A DNA stretch of 64,000 bases from Agapanthus africanus (GCA_030015575.1 JASDDO010000026.1:451399096-451463095); one strand, 5' to 3'. Numbered from the stretch's first letter, positions 1 to 12,409 are shown. Program-made: numbers and translations. The notes: generated by a model from the letters alone, not told the origin.

Positions 1-966
1 ATGTGGGAGTTGGGTTGTCTATAAACACATCCTTAAATATCCATAGTCATGGAAGTATCGAGACTGGGCATCGATATTCCGGAGTAGACTAGTGTATACA
101 TTTCTAGACTCCGACGAGGGGCGGTGGCCGGTCTCACAAGCCATTGGTATTGTGTCACCTAAAATAGTATACAGGTGCTCACTGGAGGTGAGTATACCAG
201 ACTGACTCGCCAAGAACTTCTAGATTGTATTATATCTATCGTCAGATGAAAGTTCTCAGGTGGCATGAATACAGATTAGTCTTTTGATATGAAATCGTCA
301 TTTGTCTCGTGTGAGTTCCCACTGTACTTTGATTACTACCCTACCACGGCTCAAAAGAGTCGTGCAAACAGGTTTTAGTTGGGTACAGTCCCGAGCCACA
401 TGGAGGCAGTGGTCGATTGTCAGGGATTCGTCTCTCCTGGTATTAGAAGTCGATGCCGCGTTGTGTTCAGTTGGCTATCACCAGAAATCCATGCCCACGG
501 TGGATGAGATTTACTGATAGTTGATCAGTAGTATCTCTGTTGGTGATGAGCTTGACTCAGACACGACTTATCGGGTTAGTAGGGGTCTGACGTTATCCAT
601 CCCTAGAGCCGATATGCGATACTCTTTGACGAAGAGACCGGACTGTTCGGAGATTGTTACATTCAGGCTCAGTAGGGTAAGAACGTACTTGATTTTCGCC
701 CCCCTTTCGACAAGTACCTGGATAGTCATTACGTACGGCTAGTGTCGCTGACATGCTTGTGGTTAAACTCACTGCCAGCGTATTGTCGAGTCTTTAGAGT
801 CCCACACAGAGAGTTTCCCCAGTTGAGACGATAAATGTGGAGCCGTACGTTGGTACGTGCAGAGATCCGATTAAATACGTGTACGGGATACACGGATTTT
901 AATCAGATGGTTGATAATACTAGCCGGCTTAGAATTAAGCCGGATTATTAAATCAGGTTTTGATTT

Positions 967-1001
<35 letters not shown>

Positions 1002-1766
1002 ATATATATATTTTAGTATTATTGTTTACTATTCATTTTCTCTCTTTGGTGCTATCCGCATTTTTATACAGATACGCATATATGTAGCGATACATATACC
1101 GAGTGAAGTATTCCGTATTTATATAGGAATGCTTCTAAAAGAAGGACACCTCGTATTTGACTTTCTTTTTGGAAAATTAAATGGGAAAATGAGGTGGAGG
1201 TATGGTGGCATGAGGCATGTAGAGAGGTATGGTTCTAGCATTTATTGTTGATCATTTATTGATGCACTACTGATACATGGTTGACAAATGCTTGTAGACA
1301 TTCTTTTCTTGAGTGACTTAATGTTTTTTCTTCATCTTAGATGCTTCATGGTTGATCAAGCTTAGCCATCATCACCTCTTTCTCCTTCTTCTTCCTCTTG
1401 CTCATTTGAACTTGAGAAAAAGAGAGAAAAAGTTTAGTGAAATATTCCTACATCACCGACCATCCACACCTAGCAAGTTTGGATCATCGGTTAGAGCTTC
1501 TTCCGATTTTTCTCGAGTGGATCGTCTTCGGCGAGGGTGGTTGATTTTCAAGCCCGTTCCCAGCGTCTACGAGCTTGGAGGGGTCTTCCACAATTGGGTG
1601 GACACGCGAAAAAAGTTGTAGTTTCTCAATCCTTGTATTTCTAGTTAGCTAGTTTAGGTTTTTGGATCGTATCCTGGGTTTTACGGGCGTTTGGTGCTCG
1701 CATAAATTTTTGTTTTCGCTTCCGTCTCGGCCGCGGCCTCCGCGGTGCGGGCACCAAACCCCAACA
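1..1766 (+). repeat. 5' LTR of copia-like element E (left end cut by window)
   Basis: This is the 3' portion of a + strand LTR. It ends in CCAACA at 1766 and is followed at once by a tRNA primer site, which fixes orientation and boundary. The first 200 bases match, in reverse complement, the C LTRs (around 41400-41530 and 49320-49440), including the block around ATCGATATTCCGGAGTAGAC. The rest has diverged from A, B, C and D, so E is a separate family of the same lineage, nearest to C. Short frames inside it show no recognisable domain. The LTR start lies before the window. Confidence 0.8.
969..1000. repeat. (AT)n microsatellite in the E LTR
   Basis: An almost uninterrupted run of alternating A and T, followed by a second shorter AT tract to about 1012. 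Confidence 0.9.
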
Positions 1767-1779
1767 TGGTATCAGAGCC
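1767..1779 (+). other. Primer binding site of element E
   Basis: TGGTATCAGAGCC directly follows the LTR terminus CA. It is the standard plant copia primer site, complementary to the 3' end of initiator Met-tRNA, and it shows that the element runs on the + strand. Confidence 0.9.
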
Positions 1780-2667
1780 ACTCCATAAATCTTAACTAGC
1801 TAGTTTGCACTAGTTTAGAGTTTCGATCGACGGAATTTTCTAATTCGAATTTCCATTTCATTGCTTGCTATTCGAATTTTAAAATTGTTCAAAAAATTGT
1901 TCAGCTTGTATTAAAATTATGTGCAGGCAAAACTAGAGGCCAGAAAGAAATTTGGGCACATGAGCCCAAAATTTTGCCGCGGAACCGCCGCCGAACATGC
2001 CATTTGGCCACAGTTCCACGGTCTAATTTTGGCCGTTGTGCTCCAAATTTTTTTTGATGCTCTAGGTTATAGAAATGCGATTTTTGGAATATTTGGTTTT
2101 GGCCCAGATTTGTTTGAGTACTGATTTGTATTTGGGGCCAATGCAGAAAGTTTTAATCGATCGAAATTTTGAATTCTTGGTTTTCAGTGCATTTGTTAGT
2201 TTCTGCGACTGCGAATATCATAGCACGGTATAATCCGACTGGTTGCTATATATACAATCAGACGGGTTTATGAACTTGATATTCGCGTTGATATTCTGTG
2301 TTGCACTGATATTATGGATGGATTGTCGTGATGGATAGTCTTGTGTGAAATGTTAGATGTACAATTCAGATTCATTTGTATATTCCTTATTGCGGGGCGA
2401 GCGTCTGACATGTGGACTACCGTTTCTGCCAGTTTGTATATTCTTTTATCGGGGCACGACCGGGTTGAGGTCGATGCCACCATTGTATATATATTTTCTT
2501 TTCTGTACTAGAATTACCCCATGGAGGAATGCTCGAATAGCCGGGTTCTAGATGGCAAAGGGCCCGTATCTCATGGTGTTGGGACCCGGGAGGCCTTACT
2601 CTAGAATTGGCGGGCTATTCGCCGCACTCATAGGAGGTATATGTTGACCCACAGAGGGGTGCTCAAG
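1780..2667 (+). mobile_element. Leader of element E, truncated by repeat G1
   Basis: Non-coding leader downstream of the primer site. Bases about 2385-2640 hold the conserved leader block here called M1 (GGGGCAC near 2451, CTAGAATTGGCGGG near 2601), which recurs in A (37550-37754 and 50647-50854), B (13483-13690, reverse strand) and C (46560-46910, reverse strand). The similarity stops at 2667 where the TGTCACGACCCG repeat begins, so E was cut by a later insertion. No gag or pol remains. Confidence 0.7.
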
Positions 2668-5094
2668 TGTCACGACCCGAAAATATTGTTCATGACCGGC
2701 ACTTAAACCACGCCACGTCTAAAGGCGTAACGTAATTCAAGTAAGCCGAAGCCCAGAAATCTAAACCTTTTTAAGAAAATAAAAGAGGTGAAGTTTTGAA
2801 ATAAAGGTATAATGAAATCAAAGTTTTCTTAAATACATAAATAGTGGAACATGAAAAAATGCAAGTGGATGTTACTAATTGAAAACATGTTTCGTCTTTT
2901 AAAAATTTGGGCAGCACCTCCTTTGTATATTTTGATCCAACACCACATACACATGATAATATAAAAGGCATCCCAAGAAGGAGCTAGCTCTTCGCCAAAC
3001 GGCTGAATCACAACTACGCAAGACAGAATATAAGTATACGACGTCCAACGGTGAAGATCCACACAAAAGAAAATGTAAAGCAAGACATCCAACCACAAGT
3101 AGCGAACATAAACTTTCGCTCTAAGTCTCGCAACCACAAGTCTGTCTAGGTCTCACAATATATACAAATACTAATTTCTAATTGATGGAGTTAACTAGAT
3201 ACAATAGAAATAATAATACAAGAGTATCACGATCTGATATGTACCACCTACCAAAGCAAATCACCCGAATGCAACTGTGTGCCAGCGGTGCCGCTATTGA
3301 TCCATGCGGTCAACCTGTAAGAACTGTGGCACAACGGGTGTGAGTTGCCAACTTATGAGTAGAAAACATCATCAGGTAGAAATCGAATAAAACAACGATT
3401 TCCTAGGTCAACTATATCATAAAGGTAATACTATGATATCTAGGGTGATCGTGTCTACATATATGCCAACAATAATCAATGCCAGTATGCATGTGGATAT
3501 CATCCAACAATATAATCAATGCCTGTATGCATGTGGATCTCGTCCACTCGAAACATCATGAAAGCATATGCATGTAAATATATGAGAATATCAAAGAACG
3601 TGTGTCCATCAATGAAACATCAAATCATGGAACCTGAGTGTCCAACACCGACACTCGAAACATCATGAAACCCTTGTCCAGCATCGACACGTAAATCCTC
3701 ATATCTCAGGCGCCGCATCCTCAGATCGACCTTCAGGCGCCGCATACTCTGGTCGGCCCTCATATCCATCTCACGACTCCGGTCGGTATCCTCTGGATAA
3801 CTGCCGAGTCCAATTACTATCACCGGTAGGTAGTGCTCCCCTGCCAGGCTCACCGCCTAATAATACGAGTCTTCTTGCCCTGGGGTACCTCACCGGGTCC
3901 ACCATGTACCCGCAGACGGTGACTACCGCTCCTCATATCGGTTTTCACATGCCAATCTCAGAACCGAGAAAACACATGGTGGACGCCTCGAAATATCATA
4001 TCAAGAGAAACCGGGTTTTTAAAACAATATATATTTTCATTTGAAATAACCACGGTTCTCAAATCCAGAAATCTCATGAAAACAACATCTCAGTGCATAT
4101 AATCGTAAAGCATGATGTATGCGACATATAACAAAAATGTAATCATATTCGTATATCATGCAACACGAAACAGTGATGTGAACATAGCAAGTAAATCATG
4201 CAAGGAGTCATATCATGATGCAACAATTCTACTGTGTAGTGACATAGCAATTATCGATGATGAAAGTGTGTGAGCCGGCCAATCTGTGTAAGTGTAACAT
4301 ACGCATCATCGATAATGGTGTAGGTGTATTAGCACATGTATATGTAATGCAATGAGAATGACATGAACGTAGTATAAAGTACATCGTCAGCTAAATGCTA
4401 TATGGTATACGTATCTAACACGACCGAGTCGGTGAATCTATCAATCGGCATCCAGCCTCACAACATCACGTACGGTATAATACATCGTACAACATCCTCT
4501 AGTAAAGGGTAGGGATCAATCATCAGATACACTCATCATGTACGGTAATCCGTCGTATGGCGGCATTAAACAATTAGGGATTCTATCAACCTATATAACA
4601 ATGAGGGTACGGACCTAACGTCTTGTACGGCATAACACTCATGATTCACAACATTATATATATCTATATACCTATATCCCAGGTCGTATCCATAACAATC
4701 TCATATCAGGGGACTGGCAAAGGTATCAATCCTCTCATATCGACTCGCATCCGTATACCGACATATCAATCAAGTCATCGTATCACATCGTACATTATTT
4801 TCATCACATTTATATCCCACATCAAGTCATATATATATATATATCCTATCTTATAAATCTCCTGTCATGCTACTCTAAATCTCATAGTTAATCTCGTGTA
4901 ACTACATATCTATATATCGTGATTCACATTCACTTTTCATATCCTTATATATCAATTCGAGACATCATATCTATCATATCATGTCAAAGAGTCATATCCC
5001 TATACATTTTATCTCATATCTCGATATATATATTCAATCATTCATATCATCTCTAACTATCTTTTTAACCATGCCCCTAGTTTTCTAATATAGG
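2668..5094. repeat. Repeat G1, LTR-like, begins TGTCACGACCCG
   Basis: Starts abruptly inside the E leader with TGTCACGACCCG, a terminus seen in many plant gypsy LTRs when read on the complementary strand. About 1370 bases match G2, for example the segments near 3320-3450 and 5720-5850. The rest, 4040-5090, is AT-rich and full of TCATAT-like words. Target duplication candidate is TCAAG (2663-2667), but I could not find its partner. No coding frame is convincing. A degenerate LTR or solo LTR of a gypsy element is the likeliest identity. Confidence 0.55.
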
Positions 5095-6464
5095 TGTCAC
5101 GACCCGAAATGACACGTGACTGGCACTTGAATCATATGAAGTCTATAGGACCCCATCTAATTCATGTAAACCAAAAATCCCAGAAATCTAAACCATTTTA
5201 AGAAATAAGTGAAGAAAACTAGTTTTAAAATAGGTGGTTTTAATAACATAAGCCGAAGTATACATTTTTAAAATCCCAAGTCTTTTCTGAAAATTTCGGC
5301 AGAGTTTCCTTTGTAAATACTTGCCTCGAACGGGGTACAACAAGAATAAGATATGCACAATGATAAAAGGCATCCCCAAGCGGGAGCTAGCTCTTCGTCA
5401 ATTGACGGTCACAACCACGTAAGCAATATAATATACAACGCCGAAGGGTGAGAATCAAAAACTCAAAAGGAAACTCAAAACATCAAGAAAACCCATAATA
5501 ATACAACGCGCGACTCTAAGGTCGTAATAATAAACAACTGGTTTTCTAAGTCTGAAACAATATACAAGTTTGGTTGATGGAGTTTCTAGATACAACTGAA
5601 ATAAATGAAGTACAATGGTGGTCATGATACGAGTGAACCCACTTACCAAGCAATCATCCGGAAAAGGACAGTGTGCCAGCAAAGACGCAACGAACCTATA
5701 CGGCAAAACCTGCAAGAAACTGTGGCACAACGAGGGTGAGTTACCAACTCGTGAGTAGAAAACATCACAGAGCAGAAATTGAATAAACAACGACTCCTAG
5801 GTCAACTATATCATAAAGGTAATACAATGATATCTAGGGTGACCGGGTCATCATATGTGCCAACAATGGTAAACAATGCCTAACAACATGTGGATATCGT
5901 CCAACCATAAAATCAAAGTATGTATGCATGTGGATCCTGTCTACGTGTCAACCACTGACACAACAACATCATGCATGTAAATATCATAAAAGCATATGCA
6001 TGGAAGTATGAGGATATAAATCAACGTGTGTCCCTCGCGACACATCAAAATCATGGCACCTGAGTGTCCAGCATCGACACTCGAAACATCATGAAACCTG
6101 TGTCTAGCATCGACACGTAAATCCTCATATATCTCGGGCGTCGTCTGCGGGATCGGCCCGCGGGCTCCGGCAGAACGGGTCGGTCTATATCCATCTCTCG
6201 ACTCTGGTCGGTATCCTCCGGATAACCTCCAGGTTCAACCAATCACCAGTAGGTACTCGCCATCCTGCTAGGCTCATCGTCTACTCCACGAAAAAGATTC
6301 TCGCCCCGGGAAACCATACCGGGTCCACCATGAACCCGCAAACGGATCATCCGCCTTCTCGAATCGGGTTTCACATATCACACGTCTCAGAACCGAGAAA
6401 ACGCATAGTGGATGCACTGAAATATCATATCAAGAGAAACCGGGTTTTTAAAACAATACATACT
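5095..6464. repeat. Repeat G2, second TGTCACGACCCG copy, broken by element A
   Basis: Aligns along its length with the first 1.37 kb of G1 and in the same direction. It begins in the middle of G1-like DNA, with ATAGG (5090-5094) as a possible target duplication, so it looks nested in G1. It stops at 6464 where the LTR of element A starts; the matching G1 sequence continues past that point (from about 4040). No coding potential is seen. Confidence 0.55.
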
Positions 6465-6517
6465 TGTTAGTTGTATGTATGCCTTAGAGGCCAGTATTGT
6501 ACATATGATGTATATTA
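6465..6517 (+). repeat. A 5' LTR, segment 1
   Basis: First 53 bases of the A LTR, beginning TGTTAGTTGTATGTATGCC, matching the start of the 3' LTR at 55228. Interrupted by the B array; the LTR resumes at 24055 and joined segments reproduce the uninterrupted order seen at 55270-55300. Confidence 0.9.
6513..6517. other. Target duplication TATTA, left of B array
   Basis: TATTA precedes the first B LTR and recurs at 24050-24054 after the third. Removing the array and one copy restores the A LTR sequence seen uninterrupted at the 3' LTR. Confidence 0.92.
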
Positions 6518-8472
6518 TGTAAGTCCATGTCACGAACCCCATGAACTTGTGGGGAGGCGGAATATACGAAAAACGATTATCAAAGTTTCGTAACACGGAC
6601 TTGAGCGCATGAATCGTTATCTAAACCATTGCTAACAAACTACGAAAAGTTTAACTACTCGGATTCGAAGTTATACCTCACGTTACTTGTCCTTCGGGTC
6701 TTCATCGCGGTCCTTCACTCCTTGTAGGTTCCTTGGAACATCGGCACCTCAACGGCCTCCTCGAATCAAAGATGATCCACCCGAGAGCTCCTACTACAAG
6801 CTTGATCTCTAACATGAGATAACTAGGTTGCTCAAAGTGCTAATCTAAGCTACCTAGGGGATATAGAGTGAGGTTATGGATGTATTAGTCTAGCTAACCC
6901 TTGATCTCAACACATGAGAGGTTAGGGTTAGGGTTTGAAGAGAGAGTGAGCTTGAGAAGAGAGAAGGTGAAGATGAGAATGAAATGAGATAATGATCTAT
7001 CATAATATTTATGAAGCATTATTATTTATCAAATAAATAAATAAATGATTAATCAACCATGCTTCATAAATGCATTTGAGTGATTCATCTCCATGAGTCA
7101 TTAAGCATTTATGATGCATTAATGACATGGATGAATCACACAAATGAGTCACTAATCTCATTTAATGCAATGCCACCTTACCCCCCCAAGTCACCACTCT
7201 TCTAGAAGCTTCCCGACAAATTACGAGAACGCCCCTCCAATCCGTGAAAACACGGAAAAACTTTAGACTGTATAAATCCAATAACCCGATACTAGAATCT
7301 GGCTTAAACCAAATCCGGCTAGTAAAAACTGTCCGAAAAGCCGTACGTGCGTAAACACACGTACGCGTCCGAACCTTTGTCGTAAAACCATACGACCTCT
7401 ATATCATTTCGCCTGGAGCAGGAAAACTCTCTGTGTGGGACTCTAAAGACTCGACACTACGCTGGCAGTGGGTTTAACCACAGACCGCAAGCGGCACTAG
7501 CTGTACGTAATGTTCCCCAGGTAGATGTCGATAAGAAGGCCGATGAGGAAAACTATCCGAACCCCTACTGAGCCTGATGTGACAATCTCCGTACAGTCCG
7601 GTCTGTTCGTCTAAGACTATCGCATATCAAGCCTAGGGGGCGGCAAGCGTCAGTCCCCTAATAGCTGTATAAGTTGTGTCGGAGCGAAGCCCATTACACC
7701 TTGAGAAGCTACTGGAACCTACCAGTATATCTCGCTTGCCCTGGCCAGGGACTTTGCGTAATGGCTCTCTGACACAGCACGCTATCATCTCCCAATACCG
7801 GGATAGACGAATCCTTTCTAACAACTACTGCCTCCAAGTGCTCAGGACTGCACCCAACTGCTACCTGTTTGCACGACTCCTTTGAGCGGTGGTAGGGTAG
7901 CAGTCTAAGAACAGTGGGACACACTCGAGGTGAAGTTGCAGTGTCAAGTCTGTGGACTATGCTGTACTCATGTCACCTGGAAACTGTTAACTGACGACGG
8001 GTATAATACCAACCAATCAGTTCCCCTGCGAGTCCTGTCCGGTGTACCCGTAACCTAACGAGCACCTGTATACTATCTCCAGTACGACGTACTGATGGCT
8101 GTGGGACAGACTATCTCGGCAACTGGGATGAGAAGCGTACGCACTTAGTCTACTCTGGAATATCGATGCCCTATCTCGATAATCCAACGACCAGGGACCT
8201 GTATAGGATGTTGCTTACAGACTACCCAGCCCCCACTAGTGTGACTGCCATCACAACGCTGGTAATCAAGCAAAGAACCTATGGGCTCTACTAATATGTA
8301 TAAGTGATACGTTACAAGAAACATATTCACATATTAAAGTAGACACAAACCAAGTAGCATACTACCATTTTTAGCAAGACTGTATATACAACTGTGAATA
8401 TCCCAAGCTTCCATTAAGTAATATACAATCTAGTATGATACAATAATGGCCCCTAGGGCATATACACTAACA
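6518..8472 (-). repeat. B LTR-a (3'-most LTR of the array)
   Basis: 1955 bases, TGTAAGTC to CTAACA, closely matching LTR-b and LTR-c. In the sense direction it begins TGTTAGTGTATATGCCC. Contains a perfect heat-shock element near 7206, an AT-rich stretch near 7000-7045 that could hold a TATA box, and a CT-rich sense segment at about 6930-6990 suited to a transcription start. The promoter assignment is inference. Confidence 0.93.
7199..7213 (-). promoter_or_regulatory. Heat-shock element in B LTR-a
   Basis: TTCTAGAAGCTTC (7200-7212) fits nTTCnnGAAnnTTCn exactly: TTC 7200-7202, GAA 7205-7207, TTC 7210-7212. In the sense direction it lies about 190 bases upstream of the AT-rich TATA candidate. 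In Arabidopsis the heat-induced copia element ONSEN carries this kind of site in its LTR. Function here is inferred from the motif and its conservation in all three B LTRs and in D. Confidence 0.6.
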
Positions 8473-8490
8473 ATCTCCCACTTGCACTAG
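8473..8490 (-). other. Polypurine tract of B internal 1
   Basis: Read on the minus strand this is CTAGTGCAAGTGGGAGAT, directly abutting the 3' LTR. It is the expected plus-strand priming site and is repeated at 16262-16279, with near copies at 41826, 55210 and 61121. Confidence 0.85.
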
Positions 8491-8690
8491 GGCCATGAGC
8501 TGGCATATCGTAGACCTATCATCTCGAATAGCCTCTCGAACTGCGTCTAAGGAAGGGCCTTTGTGAATGGATCAGTAATGTTATTCTCTGTCTCTACTCT
8601 TTTCACCTCGATCTCCCGGCGATGTACGATCTCCCTGATCAGGTAGTACCGCCTTAAGATGTGTCTGGATTTCTGATGGGACCTGGGTTC

Positions 8691-9212
8691 CTACGCTAAA
8701 GCTATAGCGCCGTTGTTGTCACAATACAGAGGTATTGGATCAACACTGGTAGGAACCACCTGAAGTTCTGTGAGGAACTTCTTCATCCAGACAGCTTCTT
8801 TTGCGGCATCGCAAGCAGCTATATACTCTGCTTCCATCGTTGAGTCAGCAACGGTCTCCTGTTTGGAACTCTTCCAACAGACCGCCCCTCCATTGAGGGT
8901 AAAGACATAACCCGACATGGATTTGGAGTCATCTTTGTCACTCTGGAAGCCAGAGTCGGCAAAGGCCTCAATCTGGAGGTCTTTTCCGCCATACACCAAG
9001 AACATATCTTTAGTCCTCCTTAGATACTTGAGAATGTTCTTTACTGCTATCCAGTGATTCTCCCCTGGGTTTGCCTGATACCGGCTTACAACGCTTAATG
9101 CGTATGCTACATCTGGTCTCGTACATAACATCGCATACATTATAGATCCTACTACAGAAGCATAGGGTATAATCGACATGCGATCCCTTTCCAAATCAGT
9201 TTTGGGAGACAT
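8691..9212 (-). pseudogene. B copy 1: RNase H remnant of pol
   Basis: Open block of 173 codons covering the pol C-terminal RNase H and the end of the RT-RNase H connection. Visible motifs: GSIMYA-type connection, EAFADSGF with the first catalytic Asp present, SSKQETVADS, MEAEY with the catalytic Glu, and LYCDNNGA with a further Asp. It stops after GAIALA because a Lys codon seen in D is TAG here; the same stop occurs in copy 2. The terminal 70 residues that D keeps are thus cut off. An upstream stop near 9279 separates it from RT. Confidence 0.85.
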
Positions 9213-9278
9213 CTCTTTGGAGAGGGTGATTCCGTGACAAGCCGGTAGATTACCGCGCTTAGAATCATCAATACTGAA

Positions 9279-10616
9279 TCACTTCACTATGGTGTCCATG
9301 TACCTGGACTGCGAAAGTCCCAACATCCTCTTTGATCTATCACGATAGATCCGGATCCCCAGAATGTAGGTGGCATCACCCAGGTCTTTCATGGAGAATT
9401 TATATGACAAGAATCTTTTGATTGACTGTAACATAGGAATATCATTTCCTATTAGGAGAATGTCATCCACGTACAAGACGAGGAATACTACAGCTCTCCC
9501 TACAATCTTACTGTATATGCAAGGTTCATCTGGATTATTGATAAAGTCAAATTCTTTGACAGCATCATCAAAATAGATGTTCCAACTCCGCGATGCCTGC
9601 TTTAGTCCATAAATGGACTTAAGCAGCTTGCATACTTTACCGCTGCTCCCACTCTGAATGAATCTCTCTGGCTGATCCATATAGATGCTCTCTTCCAAAT
9701 TACCATTTAGAAAGGCCGTCTTTACGTCCATCTGCCAGATTTCATAATCGTGGAAGGCAACAATAGCAAGAAGGACCCGAATAGATTTAAGCATAGCCAT
9801 TGGAGAAAAGGTTTCGTCATAGTCCAAACCAGGTCTTTGACGGAAACCCTTTGCAACAAGTCTAGCCTTATAGGTTTCAACCTGTCTATCTACACCAATC
9901 TTCTTTTTGAAGATCCATTTGCATCCTACGGGTTTTACCCCATCTGGAGCAATGTCCAAAGTCCATACTTTGTTAGTGTACATAGACTCCATTTCGGTCC
10001 GCATTGCATCCAGCCATTTTCCTGAGTCACTGCTCTGAATGGCTTGCTGGAAGCTAGTAGGGTCATCTTCATCAATGACACAATCCTCTCTATCCCCATC
10101 TATGAGAAAACCGTAGTATCTCTCAGGCGGATGAGACGGCCTACTACTCCTGCGGAGGGGTGTGGGAATGTCCAATTCTTCTTGAACTACTGGTTCTACC
10201 ATACTTTCAGTTGTAATTTGTGGTTCTGGAATTTCTTCCAGTTCTATTTCGCTCCCACTTGTATCCTTTTCTAAAACTTGTTGTTCTAAAAAATGGGTAT
10301 TACGAGAAACAAAAACCTTTTGTTTCTCTGTGTTATAGAACATATACCCCTTGGAGTTCTTGGGATATCTTACAAACTTACACTGTACTGATCGTGCCTC
10401 GAGCTTGTCCGCATACTGTTTTTTAACAAAAACCGGACATCCCCAAATCTTCAGATACTGAAGATAGGGTTTCTTCCCACTCCACATCTGATATGGGGTG
10501 GTAGGCACTGTCTTGGTAGGAACCCTGTTCAGAAGATATGCCGCTGATTCTAGCGCATATCCCCAGAATGATCGCGGTAACTCAGCGTTACTCATCATGG
10601 AACGAACTATATCCAA
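9279..10616 (-). pseudogene. B copy 1: integrase C-terminus plus reverse transcriptase
   Basis: A 445-codon open block. Residues 1-120 are the copia integrase C-terminal part (ELPRSFWGYALESAAYLLNR, WSGKKPYL). Residues about 160-445 are reverse transcriptase with CKWIFKKK, YKARLVAKGF, QMDVKTAFLNG (catalytic Asp) and the YVDD box. It begins at an internal Met; the true pol start lies upstream in other blocks. It ends at a TGA where D has Arg (LKRFSM). Catalytic residues look intact, so the lesions are the flanking stops. Confidence 0.88.
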
Positions 10617-10652
10617 TAGGGTTCGATTCCTCCTTTCCGATACACTGTTGTG

Positions 10653-11591
10653 TTATGGTGTGTATGGAGGAGTAAGCCGAGAGAGAATTCCATTCTCTTT
10701 TAAGTAACCTAGGAACTCGGCACTTAAGTATTCACTACCTCGATCAGATCTCAGTGTCTTTATACTCTTGCCTGTTTGTATTTCCACTTCATTCTTGTAT
10801 TCTTGGAATTTCTCAAAGGCCTCGGATTTATGCTTCATTAAGAAGACATATCCATACCTAGAAAAATCATCCGTAAAAGTAATGAAGTAGGAATAACCAC
10901 CTCGCGCATGTGTAGACATTGGACCGCACACGTCACTGTGTACGAGTCCCAAGAGCTCGCTTGCTCTTACTCCGTGTCCAGTGAACGGATTCTTTGTCAT
11001 ATTTCCTTTGAGACAAGATTCACAAGTAGCATAAAATTGATATTCGAATAGATTCAAATATCCTTCTCTATGTAACTTAGTCAACCTTCTCTCATTGATG
11101 TGACCTAGTCTACAATGCCATAAGAAAGCCTGATTTATTTCTGGAGACTTTCTTTTAAGTGTGTTCTGGATATTGAAAACCTGAGCTTGACTTAATACGT
11201 ATATACCGTTATCTAATGTACCGGACCCAATCATAACTTGATTTAGGGGGATGTTAACTACATCGCTTATGAATGTAAAATCATATCCCTCTCTCGAAAG
11301 TGAGGACACTGATATGATATTACATGTCATACTAGGTACATACAAACAGTTACGTAGAATCAATATATGCCCACTGGTTAAACCTAGGCGATATTCTCCG
11401 ACGGATTCAGCGTCCACGCTCATTCCGTATGCAATTCCGAGAGTCCAATCACCTACTTTTATAACTCTACGGTTTCTCAAAGCATGTATTGAATTACAGA
11501 CATGAGATCCTGCTCCGGTATCTAGTACCCAGGAAGTAGAGTTAATTGACAAACAGTTCTCAGTAACAAATACACTTGAGGCTGAAGCCAC
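10653..11591 (-). pseudogene. B copy 1: protease and integrase N-terminus
   Basis: 312 codons. The aspartic protease active site appears as WVLDTGAGSH near residue 25. The integrase zinc-binding region has LWHCRLGHIN and CESC, so the HHCC set is complete, unlike copy 2. The catalytic core shows HSDVCGP and LRSDRGSEYL, where D and copy 2 have GGEY. Translation ends after PPYTP at a TAA. Upstream, a TGA replaces the Trp of the gag zinc knuckle near 11641. Confidence 0.87.
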
Positions 11592-11810
11592 AACATGCTT
11601 CGAATCCTGGCTACTGGCTTTGCTAGCCCTGCAATCATTCTGTCAATGTTCATTCCTGTAACAATAGGAACGTCCCTCTTTTACTATATCCAGTTCCAAA
11701 ACTTTTGCCGTTCTCTTTCCTTCTGCTTCCCTGGTTTCTTTCAGGGTAGGAGGCAGAGACTGTAGAATCAAGTCAGTATCTGACTCGTTTCCCAACGCGT
11801 TCTCCAGGTC

Positions 11811-12155
11811 CTAGAGCTCATCAATACAGCTAGTCATTGTAAGGACATTGTCCCCTACAGATGACCCGTCAGCCAACCTAGCTTGAATTAATTCGTTCGA
11901 GGTCTCATATCTTGCGATATGAGATTGCTCTCCATATAAATCTTTATTATGGAGAAAGATGGAAACTAAGTCCATCTTCTCGTGCTGCTTCTGGTATACA
12001 CCATCAACTGAAGCTAACACGAGGCACTCAGCTTTCGCTTTATCTTTTTCCTTTGTCTGACGGATATCCATATCCGCGACAGTGGAAACTGGACCTGGGA
12101 CGGCGGGATCTTGAGTAGTAATAGGGTGGTCCAGCTTGTCATAGGCAATGGACAT
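11811..12155 (-). pseudogene. B copy 1: gag fragment
   Basis: 114 codons matching residues 26-139 of the longer copy 2 frame (MSIAYDKLD to CIDEL). It resembles the copia gag (UBN2-type) region: QKQHEKMDLVSIF, YETSNELIQARL and the TMTSCIDEL helix. It is closed at its 3' end by TAG in place of the Gln of copy 2, and upstream by a TAG replacing the Trp in the EWQKS segment. Both are single-base nonsense changes. Confidence 0.8.
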
Positions 12156-12409
12156 CTGGACAGACTTTTCCTACTCATATAAGTAAGATTCAGTCAAATT
12201 ATTATCTAGATGTAACCTATGTGTGGTCACAAGGTCGCTGCAATTTTAAGAGAGAGAGAGAAGTATTAGCATGATGCTCTTGCAAGTTTAGAGTGGTTTT
12301 TAATTTATCTAAACAGGATGGCTTCCACTGTTTCTCGAATCCCTCCTCAAACCATAAAAGAAGAATTAGCCAGGACTATTCTCACCGTACAATTCTTGCT
12401 TAACCGTTC

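Noticed and set aside
2829-3137. 102-codon hydrophobic minus-strand frame in G1
   Set aside because: Not preserved in G2 at the homologous place; no recognisable protein.
6917-6940. TTAGGG-like telomere motif (GGTTAGGGTTAGGGTTT)
   Set aside because: Only two or three units, present at the same place in every B LTR, so it is LTR sequence and not a telomere trace.
9370-10707. Plus-strand frames opposite the B pol blocks
   Set aside because: Shadows of the minus-strand pol, which has clear RT and integrase motifs.
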